This document shows, in pieces, positions 40,756 to 48,687 of a DNA stretch of 64,000 nt; within the stretch, counting starts at the first letter, position 1, and each line of letters opens with the position of its first letter. Below the pieces are notes generated by a model that saw nothing but the letters and a program-made list of their open reading frames with translations, did not search any database and was not told the origin of the DNA. This stretch comes from Congzhengia minquanensis. GTDB lineage: Bacteria; Bacillota; Clostridia; UBA1381; UBA9506. The stretch covers positions 1 through 64,000 of the forward strand of contig NZ_JACRSU010000006.1 in NCBI RefSeq assembly GCF_014384785.1, given 5' to 3'. The position numbers and the translations under genes were made by a program.

Positions 40756-43700
40756 TTACACCTCCCGCAATCTTGGATTTGTTCTTGCCATGCTGTCAAA
40801 CACCTCGTCCATGGAGCTTTTTATCCAGGCTTTTACCTTTCTTGCCAAAATGCGGTCGTCGTTGGAGCCGCTGATGGTCATGTTAAACTGCGGTGCATAG
40901 GAATTATATTCCGTACTTTGAGAACGGGCAGTAACAGCTCCCGCGCCCTGCTCCGGCGAGTAGCTGCCCGTATAGGGCATAGACATGTTGCCGGCCTGCT
41001 GCGCCACAGATTGCATCTTGGGCATTTGGCTCTCCATGCCGCCGATTCCGCCTTGAATCATGTTTGCTCCCTTTTCATACCAAACCTTAGACGGAGAACT
41101 AATTTTCTGTATTTTGTCATACTCCGTATTAATTGCCTGAGCAATGGCACGGGCAGTTGCCACAGCCGCTTCTTTGCGGGCGTTCATGCCTAAAATCAGC
41201 CCGTTTATCATCTGCATACCGGTTGTTAACAAATTCACTTTTTTAAATGCCTCTAAAATCTGTGTGGCGCAATTAGTGGTGAGCAGACCAATCGCCGCGC
41301 ATGCGACGCCAAAAGCCGCCGCAAACAGTGTCATCTGCACAAGTGCCGCAGACACCACCATAGTCATGGTGCCCACAGAAAACGCTAGACCTGCCGCGAT
41401 AATAGACGCAAAGCTCAGCATTGCTGCAGCGGCCACTGCAGAAAGCGTTATCACGCCTGCCGCCGAAACAACTGCCAGCGCCATCATGCTGGCAGCCACC
41501 ACAGCAATCAACGCTGCCATAATCATTGTAACCGTCATCAGCATGGTGAAAAATCCCATGGTCACGGAAGCTGTAAATATGGCCACACCAACAGTGCCAA
41601 GTATGGTCAGCGCAAGAAACGAGCCCATAGCCGCCTGCTGGAACATGGTAAATGCCATCACAACGTTTGTAATGGCCAGGCTCAGGTTCATAAAACTCTG
41701 GGCCATATTTTCACCGATGGATACCTGACAGGCCAGCATTGCTTCTGTGATGGAAACCTTAATCTGAGTGAGTTTTGCAATAATTTCATCAGATGCCACC
41801 GTTATAGCCTCTTTTGCAGCCCCCAAAGCGTTCTGTGCCTCTGCTGAAATGCTTTGCGCTTGCAGCGCAGGGTTTTGTGCTGTCATTCCGTTTGAAAACG
41901 TGTTAACCATGTCGGCACCCTGCTGGTAAGCGCCTCCGTTGGCACCAAAGGCAGCTACCGTGTTTCCGGAAATTTGGGTCGCCGTGTTGGCAAGCCCTGC
42001 GCCATTCATGTTCATTCCCTGACCAAAGGAGTTCGCCACATTCATCCCCTGTGTCATGCTTGCAACGGAACCCGTGCCCAGGCTGTTTGCCGCGGTGTTA
42101 GACAGTGTGCTGGCCGTGGCAGCAACATTGCCTGTCCCCGCAGACATGCCGGCAGAAAAGCTTGCGCTGTCGGAGCTTTTCTCCTTGTCGCCCTTACCAA
42201 AGATGGATTTAATGCCGTTGACAATGCCCGTTCCAATTCCTTTTATAATTTTTCCACCCAGTTCCAGCCAGTTAATCTGCGTTAGGGCGTCCCACAAGGA
42301 TTGAATGATTTTCGGAACTGCCCCCAACAGCATGGGAATTGCTTGCACAAGTCCCAGCGCAAGCTGAACCAAAAGCTCCACGCCCAGCTGAAGAATGGTT
42401 GGCAAGTTCGCCAATATACCGTTTACCAGATTTGTAATTATCTGCGGCACCATTGACACCAGGATTGGCAGCGCATTCATAATGCCCTGCACAAGTCCCA
42501 ACAAAAGCTGAAGTCCCGCAATAATGAGCTGGGGCAGCATGGCAACCAGCGAATTAAGCATTCCCATAACCGCATCCATAATGGCTGGGATTAAGGTCGG
42601 AGCAGCCATTGCCAGCCCCTGCACCAACGCTATAATGAGCTGAAGGCCCACTGTTATCAGTTGAGGCAGCATTGCCAAAAGGCCCTGAACCGCCTGGTTT
42701 AAAGCCGAAATAAGGGCCGTTAAAATGCTTGGTCCCTGTGAGCTTAAAACGTTCAGCAGGCTGGAAAAAACATTTAGCAGCGAGTCGATAATCACCGGCA
42801 AAATTTGCGGCAATGTTTGCGCTATGGTTGAAAATATTGTGGGGAACGAGGATGAAATATCCTGGGCAATGGCCGGAATCTGAGTTTGAATGAGTCCCGC
42901 AATATTGCCAAACGCCTCTGGCATGGCACTTAAATAACCCTCCAGCCCGCCGGATTCAAATGCGCTGTTTAAACCACCCATAACGGATTGAATATCCGGC
43001 ACAAGCCCTTGAGTAAAGCCCGCCGTAACCGGAGCCGGCAGTTTATTGAAACCGGTTTTCACCAAATTAAACGCTTTTTTTGCGCCGTTTACTCCGCCGC
43101 CAATAAAGCTTCCAACCGTTTTTAATCCTCCCGCCACTTTTGTAAAGCTGGTTTTTGCCGCATTTTTAAGCGACGTTCCAAATATTTTGGCCTTTTGCAC
43201 CCCTTCTGTCAAACGTGTTTTAACCGTTTGAACACCTTTTCCGACTCGGACAACACTCACTTTTCCGGCATTTTTCAGTATATTGGTAAATCCCTTTGCC
43301 CCTGTTTCGCCTTCTGACAGCGTACCTTTTACTGTTTTTAAATTATTCGTCAGATTTGAAAAATTGCGTGTTGCCACTGTTTGAAACGCACCGGCCACAA
43401 CTGCACTTTGAAGCTGAACCGCAACGAGCTTGTCCTTAATCATTTCAATGGGTTCTGCTCTTAAGGTCTGCATTGATTTTTGAAACGAATCCAACGCGCT
43501 TTTTGCACCACTGGTTTTTGAATCAAATTCCTGCATGTCGAACAACAGTCCATATATGGCCTGCTGGCCGCCCCGAAGTGAAGTAATGCCTGTTGCCAGT
43601 TCCTTTGTTCCGGCCGCCGCAACAGATGCCTTTTTGCCCAAATCGTCTAAAACAGCAGACGCATTTAAGGAATTAACAGATGCCTTTAGTGTGTCAATGT

Positions 43701-43779
43701 CGCTTAAGATTTGAGAAAACGGATTTTTCCCTACTTCAAAGCTTATTTTATAAATTTCTTCATGTGTTTCTTTTGCCAA
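40756..43779 (-). CDS. Tail tape measure protein
   Basis: A 1007-residue protein, the longest in the window, at the tape-measure position. The N-terminal ~230 residues are helical and polar. Residues ~300-500 consist of tandem ~35-residue hydrophobic repeats (MLPQLIxxGLQLLxxLVQG). A second hydrophobic block lies at ~700-850. The C-terminus is polar. With the usual ~0.15 nm per residue, the tail would be about 150 nm. AGGAGGTGGG precedes the ATG. No lytic domain motif was seen. Confidence 0.93.
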   Translation of the reverse strand: MAKETHEEIYKISFEVGKNPFSQILSDIDTLKASVNSLNASAVLDDLGKKASVAAAGTKELATGITSLRGGQQAIYGLLFDMQEFDSKTSGAKSALDSFQKSMQTLRAEPIEMIKDKLVAVQLQSAVVAGAFQTVATRNFSNLTNNLKTVKGTLSEGETGAKGFTNILKNAGKVSVVRVGKGVQTVKTRLTEGVQKAKIFGTSLKNAAKTSFTKVAGGLKTVGSFIGGGVNGAKKAFNLVKTGFNKLPAPVTAGFTQGLVPDIQSVMGGLNSAFESGGLEGYLSAMPEAFGNIAGLIQTQIPAIAQDISSSFPTIFSTIAQTLPQILPVIIDSLLNVFSSLLNVLSSQGPSILTALISALNQAVQGLLAMLPQLITVGLQLIIALVQGLAMAAPTLIPAIMDAVMGMLNSLVAMLPQLIIAGLQLLLGLVQGIMNALPILVSMVPQIITNLVNGILANLPTILQLGVELLVQLALGLVQAIPMLLGAVPKIIQSLWDALTQINWLELGGKIIKGIGTGIVNGIKSIFGKGDKEKSSDSASFSAGMSAGTGNVAATASTLSNTAANSLGTGSVASMTQGMNVANSFGQGMNMNGAGLANTATQISGNTVAAFGANGGAYQQGADMVNTFSNGMTAQNPALQAQSISAEAQNALGAAKEAITVASDEIIAKLTQIKVSITEAMLACQVSIGENMAQSFMNLSLAITNVVMAFTMFQQAAMGSFLALTILGTVGVAIFTASVTMGFFTMLMTVTMIMAALIAVVAASMMALAVVSAAGVITLSAVAAAAMLSFASIIAAGLAFSVGTMTMVVSAALVQMTLFAAAFGVACAAIGLLTTNCATQILEAFKKVNLLTTGMQMINGLILGMNARKEAAVATARAIAQAINTEYDKIQKISSPSKVWYEKGANMIQGGIGGMESQMPKMQSVAQQAGNMSMPYTGSYSPEQGAGAVTARSQSTEYNSYAPQFNMTISGSNDDRILARKVKAWIKSSMDEVFDSMARTNPRLREV

Positions 43780-43803
43780 ATTCCCACCTCCTCTTTTTGG
43801 TGG

Positions 43804-44266
43804 TTAATGTTTCTTTTTACTTTGTCTTTTCATTTGGTCATTTACAATATCAAGTGCAATATTCGCTTCATAAACCTCCTGGGGCGTCATGTGATGAAAA
43901 ACGTAGTCGTGGGTAAAGCTCGACATGTCGTTAAAAATCAGCCGCCAGCAGGCCCAGTTATTCCTTACTTGCTTTTGTATTTGACTTTTGCTCTTTCTTT
44001 TCTCGAAAATTGCCCTGCATTACCTCACGGGCAAACGTGATTACCTCGTTAAATTCATCCATGCTGTCAAAGTCGTCGGGGGTTAGCCCCTTGGGGTCAA
44101 CAATCACATGCTCAAAAAGATATTTGGAAAGCTTTTCGACGCTTGTATTGTTTGTTCCCTCAATGTAGCTGTCGTCCACCGCCTTTAATGCCGCGGAAAT
44201 GCCGTTAAACTGTGCGGTATATTCCTTGCCGTTAATTTTCTTTTTTGCTGTATAAAAATTTACCAT
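43804..44266 (-). CDS. Tail assembly chaperone, long form made by predicted +1 frameshift
   Basis: The first frame (44266 to stop at 43958) encodes a 102-residue tail chaperone (MVNFYTAKKKINGKEYTAQF). A second frame, open from 44017 to 43804 and offset +1, encodes NNWACWRLIFNDMSSFTHDY, then HHMTPQEVYEANIALDIVND, with no good ribosome site of its own before ATG 43926. Between tube and tape-measure genes, phages make G and GT chaperones by frameshift. Slipping at TTT-CGA (44008-44003) would fuse 87 residues to 66, giving 153. Confidence 0.75.
43958..44266 (-). CDS. Tail assembly chaperone, short form (gpG-like, XkdN position)
   Basis: A 102-residue acidic-then-basic helical protein. Residues ~40-80 (VEKLSKYLFEHVIVDPKGLT, DEFNEVITFAREV) look like the chaperone core, and the tail is Lys-rich (REKKEQKSNTKASKE). 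The protein coats the tape measure during assembly and is not part of the final particle. It is the in-frame product of the same gene as the 153-residue form. Confidence 0.8.
   Translation of the reverse strand: MVNFYTAKKKINGKEYTAQFNGISAALKAVDDSYIEGTNNTSVEKLSKYLFEHVIVDPKGLTPDDFDSMDEFNEVITFAREVMQGNFREKKEQKSNTKASKE
44003..44008 (-). promoter_or_regulatory. Candidate +1 frameshift site TTT CGA
   Basis: In the zero frame the codons are AAT TTT CGA GAA. The Phe tRNA on TTT can re-pair with TTC one base on, while CGA is a slowly read codon. Both frames are open here. An alternative -2 slip at GAAAAG just downstream cannot be excluded. Confidence 0.5.
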
Positions 44267-44329
44267 TATTCTCCTCCTATAAAATGACAGGGGGCGTTTT
44301 CATTCGGCCCCCTGCCCCTGCTCCCGGTT

Positions 44330-44782
44330 TTATTCCTCTCCGCCTTCTTCTGTGCCGCTTTCAGGCATATCGTTTGCACCGCTTGTGCTTTCAATGTAAC
44401 CGTCAAAAACCATAAAAGCAAATTCCAAATCCTCGGCTTCCGCGCCCAGGGAAAACTCCGGTGCTTCTGAAACGTTAGCCATAGAACCGCCCAGACGAAC
44501 TCCTAAAGCCTTGTTAATTACCGACACAGGGAACGCCTCGCTTTGGTTCTGAAGGTTGATTAAATGTCCCAGTTGTGGGCTTGTGGGCTGAACCGCAATC
44601 GTCAGGGTGTAAAGCGAGTTATTAATTTCGCTTTTCACAACATCGCCCTGGGCCCCAACAACCGGCTCAAAAAACGCCTCTTCCTTTTCCCATGTTATCA
44701 TGTCTTCGCCCAGTCCAGTGATATTTACGCCGTTAATCGTAACAATACATTCTTTTGCATTATATGTTGTAATATTTGCCAT
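44330..44782 (-). CDS. Tail tube protein (DUF3277-like)
   Basis: A 150-residue beta-rich protein. KECIVTINGVNITGLGEDMI and GAQGDVVKSEINNSLYTLTI are typical of the inner-tube proteins that pair with DUF3383 sheaths. The tail is acidic (SGTEEGGEE). AAGGAGG precedes the ATG. It lies directly after the sheath, the standard order in contractile tails. Confidence 0.87.
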   Translation of the reverse strand: MANITTYNAKECIVTINGVNITGLGEDMITWEKEEAFFEPVVGAQGDVVKSEINNSLYTLTIAVQPTSPQLGHLINLQNQSEAFPVSVINKALGVRLGGSMANVSEAPEFSLGAEAEDLEFAFMVFDGYIESTSGANDMPESGTEEGGEE

Positions 44783-44836
44783 TTTAGTAACCTCCTTAAA
44801 ATTATATAACCTTTGATTTTTGTACCATTTTGTTCA

Positions 44837-45799
44837 TTAAACAATAATGTCGCCCTGAATTTCCGCTTCGTGGACAGCTCCTGCCAATATGAATTTAAAC
44901 CAGCCGTAAGGATATTTCCTTGCTTTTCTGTCCGCATCCGTGGTCTGGCTTCTCAATGCAAAAGAAGCTGCATAGGCTGGTGTGCCGTCGTCGTTTGTGG
45001 CAATCATGCCGTTGTTATAGCCCATTCTAAGAGCTTCAACCGTAGCGCTTTCCAGCATGGAAATTCCGGTATTGTCATAAGGAATCTTTGCAGAATTATT
45101 GAACAGTTTCTGTGTCTTGTAAGCAATGTTTTTGATAATGAAATCTCCGCTGTCGACAATATCGATATATTCACCATTGGTTGTTTTGCCCTCCGATGTC
45201 ACATTATCCCCTGCTTTTGTTACAAAGGTAATGCCGCCGGCTGTGTGAATGGCATCAATTTTCGTGTCGCTAATCTCCATGGGAGGAATGCCGGTTAAAA
45301 TCAAATTCTTATAGGTAAAGCTTCCGGCAGGTCTGCCAGCTGTTTCGCCAATTAGCGCTGCTGCAGCCAGCGGGTTTGTGTGAACAAAACCAACGATCCG
45401 TTCTAAGTCTTCGAAATTTTTTAATTCAGATTCGTTTGCAACAGATGTAAAACACAGCTTGTCCTTCATGGAAACTGCCTTTGTGTCACCGTCCACAATC
45501 ATGAACTGTCTCCAACCCTTTTCTGCAATGGCTTCCAGTTTCTCTTTCAATGTTTCACCCTGCGCCAGGGTAAACTGCACAACACCAATTTTGTCCGGTG
45601 CATTTGTTTGCATAAATATCAGCTCTGCTGCCTTATAGGTGTTTGTTGTTGTCGCAAATTTGTCTTTTACTTCTGCAAGTGTTCTGCATTCTGTAAATTC
45701 AATTGCCGTTTCTCCTGTGCTGACAATCAGCGGAAACTCTGTTCCCGCATTTCCCAAAGGTTTTTTTAAATTAATTGTTACTTTTACATCAAGTCCCAT
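44837..45799 (-). CDS. Contractile tail sheath protein (DUF3383-like)
   Basis: A 320-residue protein. FTECRTLAEVKDKFATTTNT, KLEAIAEKGWRQFMIVDGDT and the C-terminal ADRKARKYPYGWFKFILAGA match the DUF3383 sheath group. Sheath plus tube shows the particle is contractile, not a siphophage-type tail. Length is short for a sheath but in the range of this group, which lacks the large outer domains. Confidence 0.85.
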   Translation of the reverse strand: MGLDVKVTINLKKPLGNAGTEFPLIVSTGETAIEFTECRTLAEVKDKFATTTNTYKAAELIFMQTNAPDKIGVVQFTLAQGETLKEKLEAIAEKGWRQFMIVDGDTKAVSMKDKLCFTSVANESELKNFEDLERIVGFVHTNPLAAAALIGETAGRPAGSFTYKNLILTGIPPMEISDTKIDAIHTAGGITFVTKAGDNVTSEGKTTNGEYIDIVDSGDFIIKNIAYKTQKLFNNSAKIPYDNTGISMLESATVEALRMGYNNGMIATNDDGTPAYAASFALRSQTTDADRKARKYPYGWFKFILAGAVHEAEIQGDIIV

Positions 45800-45844
45800 T
45801 TTTGTGACCTCCTAATTTTTAAAATTCAATTTGTGTTATTGAAA

Positions 45845-46342
45845 CTAAAACTGATTTCGGCAAAAGGATATGCCGCCAATTTCTGCTTCTTCAATATAGC
45901 CGGTTTCTTCTATGGCAGACTGAACCTCGTTCAAAAACCAAAACACAACGTCAAAGCTATACTGAACTTCCTCTGTGTTTCCCTCAGCGCCGTCTGCGCT
46001 GACAATCTCTGCTACCGAAAGCACCGTAACGCCGTTGTCGCTCAAATATACCGTGCCCAAATGATCCAGCCAGTTACGGGCTTTAACAGCAAGCGCCGCA
46101 GCTTCGTCGATGTCATCTGACCGCAAGGTAACGGTCCAGGTCTGCGTGGCAGGTTTTCTGTCATATCCGTCGTCAAACTGCTCCCATGCCCCGCCCTTAT
46201 CTTCCAACAAGCTGGGAATGGAATAGGAACAGTAGGGATATGCTGTTTGTGCTCCTGTCTGATTGTTTCTTACCACAGGGATTTCCAAATAGCTTGAAAG
46301 CCCCTGCACCACTGTTTCTTTCAAAGCGCTTAAGCCGCTCAT
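45845..46342 (-). CDS. Tail terminator / neck protein
   Basis: A 165-residue protein beginning the tail operon. GLSSYLEIPVVRNNQTGAQT, PYCSYSIPSLL, then TLRSDDIDEAAALAVKARNW and FDVVFWFLNEV match the neck-terminator (LIC_12616-like) family that closes the tail tube. In a headless particle it would cap the top. The ATG has only a weak GCAGGC site. No head-completion or portal gene lies upstream. Confidence 0.78.
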   Translation of the reverse strand: MSGLSALKETVVQGLSSYLEIPVVRNNQTGAQTAYPYCSYSIPSLLEDKGGAWEQFDDGYDRKPATQTWTVTLRSDDIDEAAALAVKARNWLDHLGTVYLSDNGVTVLSVAEIVSADGAEGNTEEVQYSFDVVFWFLNEVQSAIEETGYIEEAEIGGISFCRNQF

Positions 46343-46357
46343 AATATCGCCTGCCTT

Positions 46358-46440
46358 TCTGCTTTCCTTTGTAGTTTTAAATCCGTTTAGAATTTGTCTG
46401 CTTTCCTTATAGAAAAGCTAAAGAATGCCTCCGTTTAGAA
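46358..46440. repeat. Duplicated motifs in the leader of the tail operon
   Basis: TCTGCTTTCCTT occurs at 46358-46369 and 46397-46408, and TCCGTTTAGAA at 46382-46392 and 46430-46440, in alternating order. They lie between the predicted promoter and the first tail gene. They may be activator or RNA-binding sites, or the relic of a tandem duplication. Confidence 0.55.
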
Positions 46441-46556
46441 GGTATAAAAAATAAGCCTGTTTAACGACTGTTGCTTAAAGTCAAAAAGATGCAATACACG
46501 GTTAGAAGTATACTGGCCCAAGCCGTTTCTGTTTTTCATCTTTCATTACAGTTTAC

Positions 46557-46586
46557 ACTATAGCACAGATATAACCGCAACTACAA
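46557..46586 (-). promoter_or_regulatory. Possible promoter of the tail operon
   Basis: Minus strand TTGTAG, 18-bp spacer, TATAGT, about 215 bp before the tail terminator gene. The match is moderate. Confidence 0.4.
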
Positions 46587-46616
46587 GAAAGTAGTACAAA
46601 TATTTCAAAAAAACAA

Positions 46617-46652
46617 ATTAAAAACCGCTTAACCCTATTGGTTAAGCGGTTT
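46617..46652 (-). terminator. Terminator of the tRNA operon
   Basis: A 13-bp perfect stem (AAACCGCTTAACC and complement) with a CTATT-type loop follows tRNA-Lys; the minus strand continues with TTTTTAATTTG. Confidence 0.9.
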
Positions 46653-46657
46653 CTTCG

Positions 46658-46733
46658 TGGTGATCCATCGGAGATTCGAACTCCGGACACCTTGATTAAA
46701 AGTCAAGTGCTCTGCCAACTGAGCTAATGGATC
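46658..46733 (-). tRNA. tRNA-Lys (anticodon TTT)
   Basis: Full 76-nt cloverleaf with acceptor GATCCAT/ATGGATC, T loop TTCGAAT, anticodon loop CTTTTAA and an encoded CCA. Last gene of the tRNA operon. Confidence 0.97.
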
Positions 46734-46757
46734 ATTATGAAATTATGTAAAAAATAT

Positions 46758-46833
46758 GGCTGGGCTGGCAGGACTCGAACCTACGAAATGCCAGAATCAA
46801 AATCTAGTGCCTTACCACTTGGCTACAGCCCAA
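46758..46833 (-). tRNA. tRNA-Gln (anticodon TTG)
   Basis: Acceptor TGGGCTG/CAGCCCA, anticodon loop TTTTGAT, T loop TTCGAGT and encoded CCA. Nearly identical to the next tRNA-Gln. Confidence 0.96.
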
Positions 46834-46844
46834 TAAAAAAGATT

Positions 46845-46920
46845 GGCTGGGATGGCAGGACTCGAACCTACGAAATGCCGGAATCAGAATCCGGTGCCTT
46901 ACCAACTTGGCGACATCCCA
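46845..46920 (-). tRNA. tRNA-Gln (anticodon CTG)
   Basis: Acceptor TGGGATG/CATCCCA, anticodon loop TTCTGAT, encoded CCA. Differs from the TTG form mainly in the acceptor and anticodon stems, so the pair arose by duplication. Confidence 0.96.
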
Positions 46921-46982
46921 ATCCACTACTCGGATTTAACTTGTCCGAATATATAAAAATTTATACGGAGCTGCTAAAAGAA

Positions 46983-47060
46983 TGGGGTGGATAATCGGAG
47001 TCGAACCGACGACCTCTAGAGCCACAATCTAGCGCTCTAACCAACTGAGCTATATCCACC
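46983..47060 (-). tRNA. tRNA-His (anticodon GTG)
   Basis: Acceptor GTGGATA/TATCCAC with the extra 5' G expected of tRNA-His, anticodon loop ATTGTGG, T loop TTCGACT and encoded CCA. Confidence 0.96.
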
Positions 47061-47077
47061 AGACAAGCGGCTATACG

Positions 47078-47154
<77 letters not shown>

Positions 47155-47163
47155 ATCATTTGG

Positions 47164-47238
47164 TGGAGCGGGTGATGGGAATCGAACCCACACGACCAGC
47201 TTGGAAGGCTGGGATTCTAGCCATTGAACTACACCCGC
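47164..47238 (-). tRNA. tRNA-Gly (anticodon TCC)
   Basis: Acceptor GCGGGTG/CACCCGC, anticodon loop CTTCCAA, T loop TTCGATT and encoded CCA. First gene of the operon. Confidence 0.97.
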
Positions 47239-47265
47239 ATTTCCTTTCGTTTACCGACCTTGACT

Positions 47266-47294
47266 ATTATACCAGCAAAACAATGTGTTGTCAA
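47266..47294 (-). promoter_or_regulatory. Perfect-consensus sigma-A promoter of the tRNA operon
   Basis: Minus strand TTGACA, exactly 17 bp, TATAAT, 27 bp before tRNA-Gly. Such strength suits stable RNA. Confidence 0.93.
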
Positions 47295-47330
47295 GTACTT
47301 TTTTAAATTTTTCCAAAAAAACTTCACATG

Positions 47331-47359
47331 TTGCTTTTTTCGCCAAATGATGGTATACT
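47331..47359 (+). promoter_or_regulatory. Sigma-A promoter of the SLH-glucosaminidase gene
   Basis: TTGCTT, 17-bp spacer, TATACT, about 100 bp before the ATG. Confidence 0.6.
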
Positions 47360-47458
47360 AAAGAAAACAACGTTAGTATATGGAATATATCTTGTTTTTA
47401 TGAATATAGTTTATTGTACAGGCTTTAAAAATTACACTATGTTAAAGAGGGTAAGACG

Positions 47459-48634
47459 ATGCAGAAAAAAATAATTTATTTGTGTTTTGTAATCACTGTT
47501 TTTATCACCATGAATTTTCACGCCATTGCTGGAAATAATTCAAAAAACAACAGTTTTGTAGACATTGACGCAAACTTTTCGTGGGCTGAAGAGGCCATTG
47601 ACGAATTGGTGAAACGCGGCGTGCTTTCCGGAATGGACGGCAAATCCTTTGCGCCGTCTTCCGCTGTAACAAAAGAACAATTTGCAAAAATGCTTGTTTT
47701 AGCGTTAGATATTGAACTCATTGAGGGCGCCGACACAGGCTACAGCGATGTAGCAAAAGACCGTTGGTCTGCCAGCTATATTAACACCGCAAAAAATTAT
47801 TTGGCAGACGACAGTTTTGGTTCCGGCAATTTTAACCCGGCAGAAAATTATACCCGTGAAAAATGTGCCTATGCCGTTTCAATGGCATTAGGAATCGGTT
47901 CTGATGAAAAAAACCTTTTGGATAAAAATATCATTTCCTCAAATTTTACCGACGGCAGCGACATCACCTCCAGCCTCACCACGCCGGTGGCAATTGCTGC
48001 AGAGCGCGGAATTGTAAAAGGGGCAGATGGCCTGCTCCGCCCCAAGGGCGATGTTACAAGAGCAGAAGCCGCAGTAATTCTATACCGTGCAATCAACTAT
48101 AAAGACCGCAACTCTCAAAACCTTTATATCACCCAAACACCAATTGTGGGTGAAAGCAAAGTAACTTTAGAACAGGCAAAAAAGTGGGCACAGAACAACG
48201 GCGCCCATCAACGGTTTATTGATATTGCAGATTATTATTGGAAATACGGCGAAATTACCGGTATGCGGCCGGAGATTTTGTATGGACAAGCTGCTAAAGA
48301 AACCGCTTTTGGAAAGTATACCGGCCAGGTAAAGCCCGAACAGAACAACTGGGCGGGAATTAAAATTAAAAATCCTTCCGGTGACAAACCAGAAGACCAC
48401 GAAACTTTTGCCACGCCAGACGACGGCGTGCGGGCGCATTTTAACCATATGTCCCAATATACTGGAATCGCTCCTGTGGGCGAACCTCACGACCGCTATT
48501 ATGTTTTAAACTCAATGGCATGGCGCGGCACGGTGAAAAACGTGGAACAGCTTGGCGGCAAGTGGGCCCCCGACGTAACCTATGGCTACAGTATTGTAGT
48601 AAACCTTCTGCGTCCTATGGAAAATACTAAATAA
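47459..48634 (+). CDS. SLH-domain cell-surface glucosaminidase
   Basis: A 391-residue exported peptidoglycan hydrolase. The signal peptide covers ~1-24. Three S-layer-homology motifs follow (~33-215: FSWAEEAIDELVKRGVLSGM, DRWSASYINTAKNY, and VAIAAERGIVKGADGLLRPK with VTRAEAA), which anchor it to secondary wall polymer. The C-terminal ~150 residues are a glucosaminidase domain (GQAAKETAFGKYTG with the catalytic Glu, NNWAGIKIKN, YYVLNSMAWRGTV). It cuts the glycan strand during wall growth or separation. It is near the tail cluster but on the other side of the tRNAs, with its own promoter and terminator. Confidence 0.9.
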   Translation: MQKKIIYLCFVITVFITMNFHAIAGNNSKNNSFVDIDANFSWAEEAIDELVKRGVLSGMDGKSFAPSSAVTKEQFAKMLVLALDIELIEGADTGYSDVAKDRWSASYINTAKNYLADDSFGSGNFNPAENYTREKCAYAVSMALGIGSDEKNLLDKNIISSNFTDGSDITSSLTTPVAIAAERGIVKGADGLLRPKGDVTRAEAAVILYRAINYKDRNSQNLYITQTPIVGESKVTLEQAKKWAQNNGAHQRFIDIADYYWKYGEITGMRPEILYGQAAKETAFGKYTGQVKPEQNNWAGIKIKNPSGDKPEDHETFATPDDGVRAHFNHMSQYTGIAPVGEPHDRYYVLNSMAWRGTVKNVEQLGGKWAPDVTYGYSIVVNLLRPMENTK

Positions 48635-48648
48635 TTATCTTAAAATGC

Positions 48649-48680
48649 AAAAAAGCGCCCCAATCACGGAGCGCTTTTTT
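48649..48680. terminator. Bidirectional terminator
   Basis: AAAAAAGCGC-C-CC, AATCAC loop, GG-A-GCGCTTTTTT between convergent genes. Confidence 0.87.
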
Positions 48681-48687
48681 CATGCCG

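Noticed and set aside
29181..46342. An intact prophage integrated at a tRNA gene
   Set aside because: No integrase, terminase, portal or capsid gene, and no copy of the tRNA-Lys 3' end was seen at the far side.
34704..46342. An extracellular contractile injection system of the Afp/PVC/Mcf type
   Set aside because: No AAA+ ATPase, no multiple tube or sheath paralogues and no effector cargo genes; the order is that of a phage tail.
46356..46440. A CRISPR array, suggested by repeated motifs before the tail operon
   Set aside because: Only two copies of each short motif with unequal spacing, and no cas genes in the window.
46737..46994. An 85-codon plus-strand frame with an internal repeat (GRTRTYEMPES)
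   Set aside because: It is antisense to the two tRNA-Gln genes; the repeat is just the tRNA duplication.
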